Shown: positions 35,610-48,039 of the stretch, in pieces
How positions within the stretch are numbered: the first letter of the stretch is position 1
How the letters are laid out: each line of letters opens with the position of its first letter
From: Calonectria ilicicola
Taxonomy: Eukaryota > Ascomycota > Sordariomycetes > Hypocreales > Nectriaceae
Assembly: GCA_020809705.1 (NCBI GenBank)
Contig: CP085825.1
Location: forward strand, 1,054,001 to 1,118,000
Direction of reading: 5' to 3'
Length of the DNA stretch: 64,000 nucleotides
Position numbers and translations under genes: made by a program
The notes under the pieces: generated by a model
Told to the model about the DNA's origin: nothing
Database searches by the model: none
What the model saw: only the letters and a program-made list of their open reading frames with translations

Positions 35610-37379
35610 GATCCTGGGAGTAATGCTAATCCGGCGCGTTAGATTTAACCGATTCTCTGCGATAATGATAAGATGATGCAAGAAAAGTTTTGGAGTCTTG
35701 GAGGCAACTGGCTCAGCCCCGTTATTAACAGTTGGTCACGGGACTTGAAGAAGCCAATCACTATGAGGTAAATCACCAACCCCGCACAGAGGTCAATAAA
35801 ACGAAGCTATGAGCAGCGCGAGGAGACAATTCTAGTCACACATATTGAGTTTTCTAGTAGTATATGTGTAGAGATCTGGCAGGGCTGATTAGTATTAATT
35901 TTATTCCGATGGACAATTATCTTCCTTAGAAATTTAGTTGCCATTACCAAACCTTCTCTAAACCTATGCTAATTTGCATAACTCTTGGTATTAAAAGGAA
36001 TTATGACTCGCGGAGAATAGTACTGGATACATGTAGTACGTTTTAATCATTACTGACTTGGGTGATGAGTTGGACATGGCTTGGAGCAATTTGACACTGA
36101 CTTTTGAGTTGATGCAGAAGCGCATCTGAGACCCCAATTCCTACACGTATCATGTTTTAATAGAAAAATACAATGTATTTTGACCGCGGCCACAGATATC
36201 TGGGCAAGTGCGTTCGGCCTACCCTATAGTTAGTTGAGGACCGAGGATAAATTCGTCCTCAGAGTCATTTTTAGCTAGCAACAAGCAACTTTCACACACA
36301 ACTATCTCCTTGGTTGTGATAAGGCTCCAGTGAGGTCACAGCCAAGGGGTCAAGCCAATCAAGGCGGTTTATATTAAGAGTATATTTATTGTCACCTAAT
36401 TTGGCTGATGAAAAATGTTACTTTGGTATTAGTGGCAAGATTATGTCGATCAATCTGACTGCTGTATTTGTTAATGATCCTGCTATTTTATCGAGTTTAT
36501 TGGATATTTCTTTTAGCATTCGCTGATCTTGGCTTGTACCTCTGGATAATGTGGAGCAAGGTACAAATTGGAGCCTTATCACAGCTGAGGAGATAATAAC
36601 TACCTTTAGAACCGTTATTTGAGCTATCAGCCCAGCCTACCAACCACAGCCAAATTGAATAATTAGAGCTTATTAAAAAGCATCCGGCCAATTCATCTAT
36701 GATGTCATTTTCATCGTAATCGATACCAATTCCCCTGTGCTAGCTGCGGCCTTTGCCAGTCACAGGAAGAACACAACAGCTAAGAGGCCACGCAACACAA
36801 CCAGCTCCTCAAGGCACACAGTCTTTGCGGCGTGTCTTTTCCTGCCGTCAAAGTATGCAAGTGAATAATATTAAAATTCCAATTCTATATACACATCCAT
36901 GTTTAGGAGGATGTGAGAAGTACACAAATTCTCTATGCCAAATACAAATGACACACATGTCCCTAACCAAGGTGACATGCCGAGCGTCCATCTTTGTTTG
37001 ATTAAAAAGAGAGTCGAGCACACACAAACGAAAGAAATTTATTCGGTTCCTCCAAGCAAGCAGTAATTTTTCTCACCGGCCACAGCATCTCTTTTTCTTC
37101 TCCTTAAACCCAAACTGCAACGGCGGCTTTGTTTAGAAGAGCGCTCACGATGCAACCACCCCGGTGTCTTCTCGTGTAATATTAGTCATTAATTTTGAGC
37201 AGCCGGACAATTTAACTAAATTCCACGGCTTTATTGCAATACTAGTTGCTAGAGCATTGCACCTCGACATTTGCGCCACCAGTCTGCATTTCAGCAAGAC
37301 GCTTCATATTAGCCACCCACCTCAACAGCTCCCAGCCTCCAGCTAAGAATTTCCTGCCACGCTCGTTTGGAAATATGCA
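35610..37379. other. AT-rich non-coding stretch holding a small inverted-repeat element
   Basis: Very AT-rich and TA-rich with no coding sequence, typical of RIP-eroded DNA. It contains the inverted-repeat element at 36304-36594 listed separately and ends where MULE transposase fragments begin. Confidence 0.5.
36304..36594. repeat. MITE-like element with 28-base terminal inverted repeats
   Basis: 36304-36331 and the reverse complement of 36567-36594 agree at 24 of 28 positions, sharing TGTGATAAGGCTCCA. All four differences are transitions (C/T or G/A). The 291-base span is too small to encode a transposase. It could be a non-autonomous DNA transposon or simply a long hairpin. No clear target-site duplication was identified. 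Confidence 0.5.
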
Positions 37380-38797
37380 ACATAATTTTATTCTATGATC
37401 TTTAATTTTGGTGTGGTACTTACTATCGAGGTCCAAGGTCGAACCTTCATCGGCTGTCTGATCATGCAACCGAAAAAGGAGTTGACAGCAAAACCTTGTT
37501 TCCTACCATCCTTACTACGGAACCCAACGATGCTTAATGCCTTGCTATCAACAATATGTTCCCAAATGCGCAAAGGCAACTGTGCGTTTTGAATCAGTGG
37601 GGATGTTATTAAGGCTACTCGTGAACGATGGGTTGGCGGTGCTCGGGGCGATAAGATACAAACCAAAGCCCTTGTCCTCAGCAACGAATGGATATCCACT
37701 GGTGAGATCGAACCCGAGCCAGGTAGCCGCGATGACTTTTTGAGGACTTTTAAGTCAATTATGCACGCCCCATCACTCGAAAAATTTGAACAGCAGCGGC
37801 TTCAACTGAATGCCGTGTGGTCTTCTCAACCTAGCAAGTAAACTTTGCTTGATTGTGCGAAGCACCGACTGACAATACAGTAGACTTGCTCTCCTATATC
37901 CATGATTCATACACAGCACTGGCACCACAGTGGGCCAATGTCTACGTGCGATTTTATCGCAACTATGGCCACCGGACTGTTTATGCTAGCAAAGTCCAGT
38001 ACACATCTGTGCGGAAATTTAATGAGTATCCTAGGCTAACTTTACTGGAATTGGCAAGAGCTTTGATAGAACGGCATGAGAACTGTGGGATTAAAAATAC
38101 CCAGTAGTCTGCAAAGGAAGGATCGAGCTATATCAATGACCATGCGATCCCTCTTTATAAAAATGGCACGGGATCATCAATCGTCCGCATAAGCCTCAAA
38201 CTTATATACCAACAGGCGCGCAAGGCAAAGGATTCCTTGCTCAAGCCTGATACCCACCCGTTGCCGACATGTACATCTAGTTTCACTGCGCAATATGGCA
38301 TTCCTTGTAGCCATCTGATTCTACCGTATTTGAAATATGAAGTTGGATGGGGTGGCGAGCCTAAAATAACCGAATCACCTCTCCCGCGCGTCTGGTGGGA
38401 TAACCGCTGGCTCTTTCACTCCAGCTACAAACTAGAATCTGTGAGTGTGAATCAGATTTTCTACTGCGAGTATACTAATGGATTGCAGGTTCCAAAGGAA
38501 TTTTATTCAAGACAAGTTCGGCCTGAAATTGTTGTTCAAGAGCGAGAACCGCAGAACTCCCCAATTGTCTTTGAGCCAACGCAGCCGACAGAAACAACAT
38601 CTCGGCCCTTGGGGACACCTTCCCTGGCGCATAGAGAACCCGCAGAAACGAGGTCTTTGGAAGAGAATCAAAACATTGGTCAACGTGGCACTCGCCGCCG
38701 GCGCAATGACAGTCTGGTAGAGGTTGTCGGACCAGATGTGTCGTTAGAGAGCACGAGAGCCTCGCCTCGGAGGACTAAAAGGGCACGACAATCATGA
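37380..38797 (+). mobile_element. Decayed Mutator-like (MULE) transposase
   Basis: Pieces in different + frames follow the order of a MULE transposase. CLAINNMFPNAQRQLCV matches the region before the second catalytic Asp/LC.WH block (H and W are lost here). A frame change leads to DDFLRTFKSIMHAPSLEKFE and LNAVWSSQPSK. Then comes LAPQWANVYVRFYRNYGHRT (about 37.9 kb), ending in a TAG at about 38105. The last open piece, 38237-38797, contains CTSSFTAQYGIPCSH, a SWIM-type zinc-binding motif, LPRVWWDNRWLF, and a basic tail TRRRRND...RRTKRARQS. At least five stops or shifts break it, so it cannot make transposase. The N-terminal domain is not recognisable, so the left limit is approximate. Terminal repeats were not found. 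Confidence 0.65.
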
Positions 38798-41700
38798 TGG
38801 GTTACCTCTGGAAGGAACCCTCTGTTGATTATGTTTCAATTAATCTTGGATTGCATGATCTCGGCTACTTTGAGACTTTGTAACATGTAACAAACAAACA
38901 AAATGTACTGGAGGTTGGATGGAGTTTGGTCCTTTTTAGGGGAATTTGGGGTACTTGGATATAAAAAGAAACCTCATGGAATTACTTTGCCGATTACTTT
39001 TTTTAAGTATTAATTAATATAAGACTTCGCTAGCTGCTGCATGGGTATCTATAAATGTTTACAGCGGAATTTACCTTGCACTGGCGTCGCGGACTAAGAT
39101 AGATTAATGGGCACGTGCCGTGCGTGAACATCTCGACACTTGCGGGCTTTTTGCTAAAAGCCAATCATTGGTGAATTTACGAGGCCAGAATCCTATGGAT
39201 TTCTTGAACGTCGTCAGGTCTGAGATCTGACAGGATTGCGGAAAGTGGTCTGTGACCTCGCCACTTCTCCGCTCTTTCAGGTGCGTTCCCTGTTCCCGCA
39301 TAAGTTGAAACAAGTTGGATCCAGATTCTCCATTGTAGAGGCTGCTGCTCAAGCGCATTGGCAATTCACGAGTTGAGCATTGAATCGGGAAGACCCTTGC
39401 CGGAGTTGCTCACGAGTCAGTTATACAGGCTACAAAAGAGGGTGAGGTAGTACTGGGAGTGAGTGAGATGGCATGGGAATGCTGACTGTGGCGGTGGAGA
39501 ATGATATAAGATGCAACTTGATATAGACAGGTTATCATCGTATGATTGGGTCAATTTTGAATAAAATATCTCATGTTGGTATTCGCCGAGGCAGACTTGG
39601 TGGTTGTTGTTGGTTACATTGAACGCACAACAAAATTGGCGGTAGCTCTTATCTCTGTCCTATGGTGGTGACTGGCAAGACTATCTGGATGTTTCTTAGG
39701 TGGGATATTTTTGCCCTGATTTATTATTACAGTGAGAATTTACTGTGCCTTCTTTGTCAGTGTAAAGTTGCACCATGAAGGCTGTGGTACATCAGGTCAC
39801 ATGGGCATGGCGGTCTAGGCAGTGCTTCTTTTTTTTCGGCCAGTTCTCGAAGGAAAACGTCACATGCCATCGTCTTCCCTTTCGGGATGGACAATGAATC
39901 ATGAAGAGGTAACCAAGGCCTAAAGAGAGTTTCCCCTTTGCCGCTCGCAAGCAGCGGACGGCGACATGCAGAGCGGCAGATGGCACATGGATGCACACAT
40001 TCTGAAGCAAGTGTCACAGGTGGTCCCCGGAAGCGCCATAGGCCGACGTCGATCAGCGTGTCGCTGGACTGGCGCTAAGGCGCGGGTAGGCACAAGAGCT
40101 CAGATGATCGTCGACGAAACAATTGCCACAGCGAGGGGGGCAAGCCCCCCTCTCTCCATCTCCCCACTGAAATGCTGTGTTCGAACGTTGCGGCAGTCGA
40201 TTGGGGGAGGGAGAGGGAGAGCTGGAGGCTCGGCATCCATTCAATTCCGGGGCGGGCTCCCTCTCGAGACATTCTGGCAAATGCCGCAGAGAGCCCACTC
40301 GCTGTTATAGGCAGGGAGGGCGAAACGAAACGATGCGACGCCGTTTTTGCCCTTGTGCAGACACTACTCTATCTCCATCCCATCAATTTCACTTAAAATT
40401 GGAGCCGCCTCTGTGGCTGCAGCTGGGCTGGGCGCGTGGCGGTGCGTGGGTTTGCAGGCTCGGGTAGATTGGGGACGGATGGATGGGGATGCGCGCCGTC
40501 AGGGGTCGTCGGACAGTGCGAGGGGCAGGGGTTCGGGCTTTGGGTCGGAGAGTTTCAAGGTACAGAATCTCGTCGTGACACATCGGATGAACCGGATGCT
40601 GGGGACGCGAGCGATGTGTCGGTGGGTATCGCTGGCCGGCGCAGCTGTCACAGAGCGGTAGCAGCGCAAAATGGAGGGGGGGGGGCAATGGTGCGGCTTG
40701 CAAGACGCATGTGAAGCACGCTTTTTGGGTTTTGGGTAATTAAAGACTCGCGTCAACTGGCCTGTTTTGTCCCTCTCTACGGAGTATGCAGCCCAGAGTT
40801 TAGAGCCAAGTGGTTGGATACGAAGTGGGCAAATTGCCGTTGCCGAAGGTCCTGGGCCATAGCAAGTTGTCATATAGCAAGAGGGCTGTCGCGACGAAAC
40901 GTTGCGTTCATCCTGACAGCGGCAAGCCGGTAATGGGAATCACTTGGCACCCGACGGGATTCAGTTCTTTCTCCCCGATGGGGCTACAACAAGAATGGAG
41001 AAAGATTAAACCAATATGGACTCAGATATCGTATTATCTGGTCTCACATTTTACTACCGTAAATCATGAAAAAAATTTTCAGGGTTCTTCATTTAATCAT
41101 TTTGCCATGCATAGTGCAAGATGCTCTGGGGCCACAGTGAGGCGTTTACACGTTTACACGCACTCTACCTTCATGAAACCCAAAGTGACAAACCCAAATA
41201 AAAAAGAACAACAGATCATTTACGGGGCACGCGCGGGTCCAGTGGCGGTAGCTGCACGATTGCTGTTAGTTTGGTCGCAATAAGCTCAGGGTCCTCTGGA
41301 TCACGCTGATCACATGCTATTTGGGGGAAGTGATCTGCCACTCAGCACGTAGGGCTCGACACAGTCCTGAAGCAGTTCGGCAGGGCAATGCGTCGCAGCC
41401 GTGCAACCACTCTGAAAGTCTCGTTTGTGGTCTGTGGCTGTTTGAAGAAGGTCTCGAGAACGACCCCTCTCCCCCCAGAGGAGGGGACCAGCCCCGCAAA
41501 CCAACAACGGCACCGGCGCCATCGAGGAGCGGAGGAGGGGGCTCAATGGCGCACCGTGTTGCGGAGTTGTCAGAGGCGAGTGCATTCCGGTGAGATCGGT
41601 GGATTGGAAACAAAGCATTGATGGCTATGACTGCGTAGAACCCCAGCGAACATACGTCCAGATCACAGATCTTGTCTTGGCTCGGCACACGACTGGTGGT

Positions 41701-44700
41701 GGCCAGAGGATTTGCAGCGGCTGGGGAAAGATAAACAGCGCGCTGACGGAGGCGGCTAAAAATGTCTGGGGAGGTGGTGGCGGTTGTTCCAGTGTCACGA
41801 TGCCATCATGTGCATTGCATGGCCGCTGAAGAGGGGGCAGGTAGGGCCAGCCACTTGCTGGAACCAGACCGAAGCAGGCCCGCCAGCACCTTGGCCCGTC
41901 ACACACAGTAGCAACAAGACACGCGAGCAGCGGCTAGGGCTAAGAGGGAGAAAAAAGAAAAACGGCACGGGGGCGGCGCATTGTTTGGTGGTGTGTGTCT
42001 CTGACCTGCCGCTGTGTGTGTGTGTGTGTGTGTGGCCGTCCCGCCTTGACCGTTTGGGGAGATCTGAGAGATAGAAACAAGGCCCCGGCCGGGGCCAGTG
42101 AGCCTGAGCCTTGGTGTTGCAGCGCACCACGGCCTGCATGCAGTCCAACGTTGTTGGCCTCTGGAGCCCTTGGAGCCCTTGGATGCGGCCTGAAGACCAG
42201 TGGACGTGCGAGCCGGAGGGTGCTGATGAAACTGGCTCCGTTGGGCCTGGCGGCTGGCCTCTCTCTCAGTCGTGATTGTCACCCGCCCCTGCATTCGATG
42301 CGATTCAGGCTGGGGCCCGGTCAGGCCTATCAAAGCCGGTGGCGCCGCCGTCTGACAGAGAACCCCAGTCAAATCTCAAACAGGCGGACACTGGGTCATG
42401 GCTGGCTAGAAGTTTCTGATTGCCCTCTTGCTTGCCTTCTTTTTGTTCTTTTGCGCGCGCCATTCAGAGATTCAGATTCAGATTCAGAGTGAGATGGCGA
42501 GGTGATGTGATTTGCGTGGGTTGCCATGCCCAATGTAGCATTCCTGGCCGCGGCCAATCTGCATGTAACCAGCGCCGGCGCGAGTGATGGCCATCAGCAA
42601 GGCAGGAGGAGAATGCATGGGTTGGCGATTGAATGCCATGCCATTGTTGGACTGCAACCAACACCCGAGAAAGACACCGACAGAGCAACGGCAGCCAATT
42701 CATTCCAGGGTGTGTCTGGACGAGTGCAGTTATTCCAATCCAGCATGGATAAGATAAGTTGAGGGGTCTCGCCCGCCTCCTCACGCACAATAATAATACA
42801 CGTACATGCATGTCTTCTTCTTGATCGAGAAGTCGTTGCTCGTTGTTGTCTTTTTGCTGCCCTGCTTTGCGCAAGCACACACAACATAACCCACACACAC
42901 GCGCGTTCCCTTACGACATGCCAACGAAGACACTGACGGCCCAAGGAAACGAAACGAACCAGGTTCAAGAAATTTAGCTTGGTCTGACAGTGCAGGACCC
43001 CTCGGTCGGCACCCAATTAATTCCATTGTTGTCTGGGTCCCCCGAGAAGTCATTGTTTGCCGGCTCCCTTGGAATCCAAATCCATTCGCTCCCGCGACAC
43101 CAATTAGGCAATCGCATCAAAGCGACGAAATCATCCAATTTTGAACCTGCACAAGAGCGTGCAGGGATCGCGAGGATCAAACCGGAGTCAAAAGAAAAAA
43201 AAGAAAAGAAATCCCTGGACAGAACGTTTTGTTACATTCTTTCTTGGCCTCCTCGCTCGTGCTCGTTCAAAAAGCCAGGGGTGGGCTATCGAGATATCCA
43301 CATCAACCTCCACCTCTCCACCCGCGCCAGCGAATCGCAGCCCATCACGGCCCATCCTCGACCAGTCTGGGGCCAGCAGACGCCCTTCATTTCGCACACC
43401 CGAACGGCCACTAGCTGCCAGCAAAGTCCAGGCCACACACGCATCCCATTTGTTCATTACTGCTTGCACACAGGGTGCCAGGCCTCTCCCGGGGACTAGA
43501 CGACGTGGTGGTGGTGCTGTGCCTCTTGTGTCTCCCCCCTTGTCGTTGTCGCGGCGCTCCATTACAGCAAGCATAGCCATAGCACATCGACAGCTTTTTT
43601 TTTTTTTTTTTTATCCACCCGGTTATTAGATATTGGATTACGGGCGTATTGAGGATTATTGGCTCCATTATTATTCTCCCCTCGCATCCCTTGAGTACCT
43701 TACACAGAGAGCGCGGGAGCAGCACAACCTTGTGTGCCGCAACCGCACCCCCGGGCTCCCTTAGCTTGGGTTATTACCGACTTGTCGCTCCTGTTTGTGC
43801 GCCTACGGTCTGACGGACTTCTCTGGCACTGCGCCTCTTTCCTCCCACCCCCGTTCCTCTGAACCATCCTTCAGCTCAGCTCCCGGGCCTAATTTGGAAC
43901 GGGCCCTTCTCGAAATCCCATTTCAACTCTGGCCTGTCCGTCTCAGGCCCTTCCCGTCATATTCTTCTTACACTTGCTTCCTGCTGCTCGGCCCCTCGGA
44001 TACCGATCACGTCCGCCCTTCTTCTTCTTTCTTGCTATTCGCTTCGTTCGTCTTGTCGACCCAGGGTTAATTTACACACGGGGGAAGAAAAAAAACAACC
44101 ATAAGCGCCGCGTCGCTTCCCATTCGCATAACAACCCATACTACAACCCTCGAGAGGCGGCCCTTGCTGCTGCTGGACCAGGCGCCTGCTCTCTCTCTCT
44201 CGTCTTACCCCTTTTGTCAGTCAGCCCATCTGACCAACGGGACCCCCGAACCAGTCTGCGACTCAGACCCGACCTCGACTCGACTCTTTCTTCAACCACC
44301 ACCGCCTCGCATCGCCTCAGCCGCCTGCTGCAGTTTATTATTACCATTATTTTTATCCGTACCTCCATCGAAACCTTGTTGCGCCGGTGGTGCAGCCCGC
44401 CCAGTTACGCAGACGCAACCGCCATTTCCAGCACCCGCCGCTCCCACACGGCGCCCGGGACCCCCTTGTCACAGCGCTTTAGACTTCTGCGTACCGAGTA
44501 CCCGCTGCACCTCCATCTCGCGCATTTGTCCTCCTGCCTGCGCCTGCGTCTGGCCTCTTTCTCCTCCCAACCACCCAGGCCTCATCTGAATCAATCCTTT
44601 TCTTACCCAGATTCGCGGACTCGATCGTCCCCGGCCCAGTCACTCCTTTGATTTCTATTTTTTGCTTTTTTTCCGCACCTCGACTTTGCCGTCGTCGCCT

Positions 44701-44956
44701 TACTATTTTTTTTTCCCTTTGGCCGCGCGCCGCTATTAGCTTCGCCCCCAAAACTCCCGACCGTTTTTCCTCCGCCTCTCGCTTCCTCGATCGTCGGTTC
44801 CAGCACAGCCCAGCGCTCCTGCGCCGAATGCTCCGGTAGCACTCGCGCCATCGACAATCGACTGCTTCAATCCAGACATCGTCGGCCAAGAGGCCCTTCT
44901 TCACTCCTATCAACAGCATCGGCTTCCAAACGCCGATTTAATTCCTCTGTTACCTT
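38798..44956. other. 6.2 kb gene-poor region upstream of SHO1
   Basis: AT-rich up to about 39.7 kb, then composition returns to core level. No ORF has a recognisable domain or splice pattern. Simple repeats: an 11-unit TG run at 42013-42034, GATTCA three times at 42469-42486, a tandem TGGAGCCCT pair near 42161-42180 and an 18-base T run at 43595-43612. The last about 1.1 kb (43.8-44.95 kb) is strongly C/T-rich on the + strand, as expected for the promoter and long leader of SHO1. Confidence 0.45.
42013..42034. repeat. TG dinucleotide microsatellite, 11 units
   Basis: Uninterrupted TG repeat in non-coding DNA, likely length-polymorphic between strains. Confidence 0.9.
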
Positions 44957-46039
44957 ATGCCATCGTACGGCTCCGAGGCATCACCTTCTTTGATGAAAAT
45001 GGACCACTCGAGAATGATGTACGGTCAGACTCGCAAGGGTGTCCAGCTGGGCAACATCCTCGGCGATCCTTTCGCCCTAGCTACGCTTTCCATCGCTACT
45101 GTGAGACCTCTCGGGATAAATTCTTGGATTTGGATGATGGAATTGCTAACCCTGATCTTTCTAGCTCGCCTGGTGTATCACTTTCGTTGGTTGCATCATC
45201 GGACAGATTCAAAGCACTGGCAACGACACGTTCCCTACATATGCCTGGTGGGCCTGCGTCTACAACCTTCTCCTCATCCTCGGCGTCTTCGTTGTTGTCG
45301 GTAGCGATTCTATCCACACCTATCATGTTGCTGTTACTGGTTTCCTCGCGGCCGGTATCATCACTGTTACCTCTAGCATCAATTTGCTACTCTACTCCAA
45401 CAGTGGCCCTCGACAGGCCGCTGCTGCTGGTTTTATCCTGTTGGCCATGGTAGTGGTATGTTGCCGCCATGTTTTTATTTGTGCTGATTCAAAGTTTGCT
45501 GACGATAACTTGTTCAGGTTCTCTGGACCTTCTACTTTGGATCCAATCCTTCATCGACTCCTCGCGCGTTCCTCGATTCGTTTGCTCTGGCCAAGGAGTC
45601 GACTACCATGCACCGATCGACGATTAACGCCTACGGTGGCACCGGTCGCCCTGAGACATCCAACTCTGTCCAGCCTCCTCAGATGTACACTTCGGCCCAG
45701 CTCAACGGTTTCGAGAACCCCTCACCCGTTGGTGGCGTATCTCAGGTCAACGGTGGCCGTGGCTCTGCCGTTCCCCAAAGCTTCGCCAACTCGTCATTGC
45801 AGCCTCCCAAGGCTGGCGCTTCACCAGGTGCCGACACCGAGGTCGTGCCACCTACAGAGTACCCCTACCGAGCAAAGGCCATCTATAGCTACGAGGCCAA
45901 CCCCGACGACGCCAACGAGATCTCATTCTCGAAACACGAAATCCTCGAGGTATCAGACGTTAGCGGGCGATGGTGGCAGGCTCGCAAAGAGAACGGCGAC
46001 ACGGGTATTGCACCTAGCAATTACCTCATCCTATTATGA
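44957..46039 (+). CDS. sho1: High-osmolarity signalling membrane protein Sho1
   Basis: Three exons, 44957..45100, 45165..45455 and 45518..46039, 318 aa, both introns phase 0. Four membrane segments lie at about residues 38-145 ([67 protein letters not shown]). A Ser/Pro/Gln-rich linker and a C-terminal SH3 domain (about 260-318) follow, with [18 protein letters not shown] and [20 protein letters not shown]. Sho1 is the plasma-membrane adaptor whose SH3 domain binds Pbs2 in the HOG osmostress pathway and which also feeds the invasive-growth MAPK route. The [11 protein letters not shown] motif before TM1 is diagnostic. A second in-frame ATG at 44999 (MDHSRMMY) gives 304 aa and resembles the usual fungal start, so the first 14 residues are uncertain. 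Confidence 0.94.
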
Positions 46040-47431
46040 GCAACGACTCAAAGTAAAGAATACTTGGGATACCCGCTGTCGGGCAGCCTTGAGCTGTTCC
46101 GGAGCACCTTCAGATGTCGGAACGGGCTGCTTGTTCATCTGTTTTCATTAACGTATTAGAGTCACGACTCCAGTTGGTTTATTATTGGGATGGGATATGT
46201 GTTGGATGGTGTATATTTGGGACGAAAGAGCCCCTTTTTACAAACGGACCATGGCGCCTGGCAAGTCGCTGCATTCTTTTTTTTTTTATCATCTTCAATG
46301 TCTCTTTTGAAAGTCATTTCTGTTTTCTTCACTTCATTATTACCCTTGATTTCCCAGGGATCACGCTCATGGATCCCCAATTGTGTGCAAAATGTGGATG
46401 GTGAGAATTAGCGTCCAGAGGAGCCAGAAAAAAGTCGCTACCGGAGTTGTTGCTGCCCTTTATAAAGAAAGACATCGTTGGAATCCAAGACGGATGGGAA
46501 ATTTTTCCAGACACGACAGGAGTCATAAGTGGGAGAAGAGAGAGAGGAGAGAGGAGCGAGGGAGAAGGGAAGGCTGACTGGACTTGTACCAAAGGGAAAG
46601 CAGGGCAGGCTCGGTGGCAGGAACACGGTTTGCAAACGTGGAACTAGACACAGTTTGGAGGAGGCGTTCACTGAGGAGATTGGTAGCTAGCATGAGGGAC
46701 TCACGATGTTCCCTCGACCTGGTGAAATGCGACAAACTATTGGAATGAAAAATGGTCCAAGTCTGGCAGGTGCCTGGGAAAGGGTCTCGGGGTATGCAGA
46801 CCAAAGCACCGGGCATGATTTTAGGTTTGGTCTTGTGAGACGGACAGCTTCATGAAATAGGGTATCATATTTGTCATCCAAGACTCTTGGGCTAATACTT
46901 TTGCGTGCGTGTGAGTGTGTGCATGTGTGCCTGTGTGTGTATGTATAATAATTTGTCTCTGCCGGCGTCCCTCAGGGTTGCGTTGGGAGCTTGGCATTTG
47001 AGGCTATCGTGAACTCGTTGCTCCCTTGATTTGCTGTCTGCCTGAGACGATTAACCCCCGGATGCATCCCTCCCCTCCAGACGAATAAGTGCCGTCCCAG
47101 CCGTGGACGGAAGTCACGATGCCGTTGGACGGCTTGACACGGGCTGGGGAAGAGGGGACGGATCGGCATGCATCCCACACTGGCCACTGTCCCTGGGGCG
47201 CTCTCCATGTCGGCCGTTGCACCTCGACCGCCGATCGTGCGCTCGGGTCGATCCGCCCCTTTCCTTTCTCGACTGGGTACGCATTATTGCCCCATTCTGC
47301 ACTTTGGCTGAGCCTATGCTGTCCATGGCAGATCACCATCCGAAGAAATTACTAACTTTCCTTGGGTCTGCTGTCTCTCTTTTGTCTGCTGCCTGCCTGC
47401 CACACAAGTCCACACGTGAAATGGTGCCCTC
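46040..47431. other. Convergent intergenic region, SHO1 to SPC19
   Basis: The 1.4 kb contain two 3' ends and no supported gene. A T run occurs at about 46277-46286 and a TG-rich patch at 46905-46942. Confidence 0.45.
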
Positions 47432-48039
47432 TCAGCCGTCAAGCCGCTTTCGCAGCTCCCTCTCCTTTTGCAACACTTCTAGTTCTAGTCTCTCGACGCC
47501 ATAGCGCAGAGCCTCCTTGCGCTGGCGCACTGCCCGGGCACGGAGCTTCTCTTCGGGGGTGAGCTTGCGTGTGGCACCGTGCTGCAGTTTTTGCTTCTTC
47601 TTAGGAACATCCATGATACCATCGTCGGAGCGGACTAGACGACCCTGCTGCAATTCGGCGCGAGCCTTGAGCGTCTCAATGCGGCGCTCTTGGCGCTCGA
47701 TCTGCGAGTCGGCGCGGGCAAGCAGCAGTGCAATGTAAGGGCCGATGTCGTCGCGGAGGGAAGCCTCTGCAGCGGCGAGTGTGGGTTGGGGGATCAGCTC
47801 ATAGTGCTACAAAGGTCAACAATTAGCCATTTAGATTGAGCACGCAAGCAAAAAAGTCACGATGCAGGAATTGATAAACATACGCGAACAGACTTGAGGA
47901 CGTCTACAAGGCGGGGAAAGTCAGAGACGCCGTTGTCTAGCGTCTCGACAGAAGATTCAAGGAATTTGAGGGATGTGCGCAGGGATGTGACGCAGTCGGA
48001 GTAGGCTGAGAGGTTGGAGGCGGCGGTGGAGGTCGCCAT
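47432..48039 (-). CDS. spc19: DASH/Dam1 complex subunit Spc19
   Basis: Two exons, complement(47432..47806, 47884..48039), 176 aa, phase-0 intron GTATGT...TTGTAG. The N-terminal helix SDCVTSLRTSLKFLESSVET and the region after the junction, HYELIPQPTLAAAEASLRDD then IGPYIALLLARADSQIERQE, match Spc19. The C-terminal half is a Lys/Arg/Glu-rich coiled coil ending QKERELRKRLDG. Spc19 is a subunit of the ring-forming DASH complex that couples kinetochores to spindle microtubules. Length fits the family. Confidence 0.9.

Noticed and set aside
42013..42034. TG repeat considered as telomere-like or regulatory
   Set aside because: Fungal telomeres are TTAGGG-type; this is an ordinary microsatellite.
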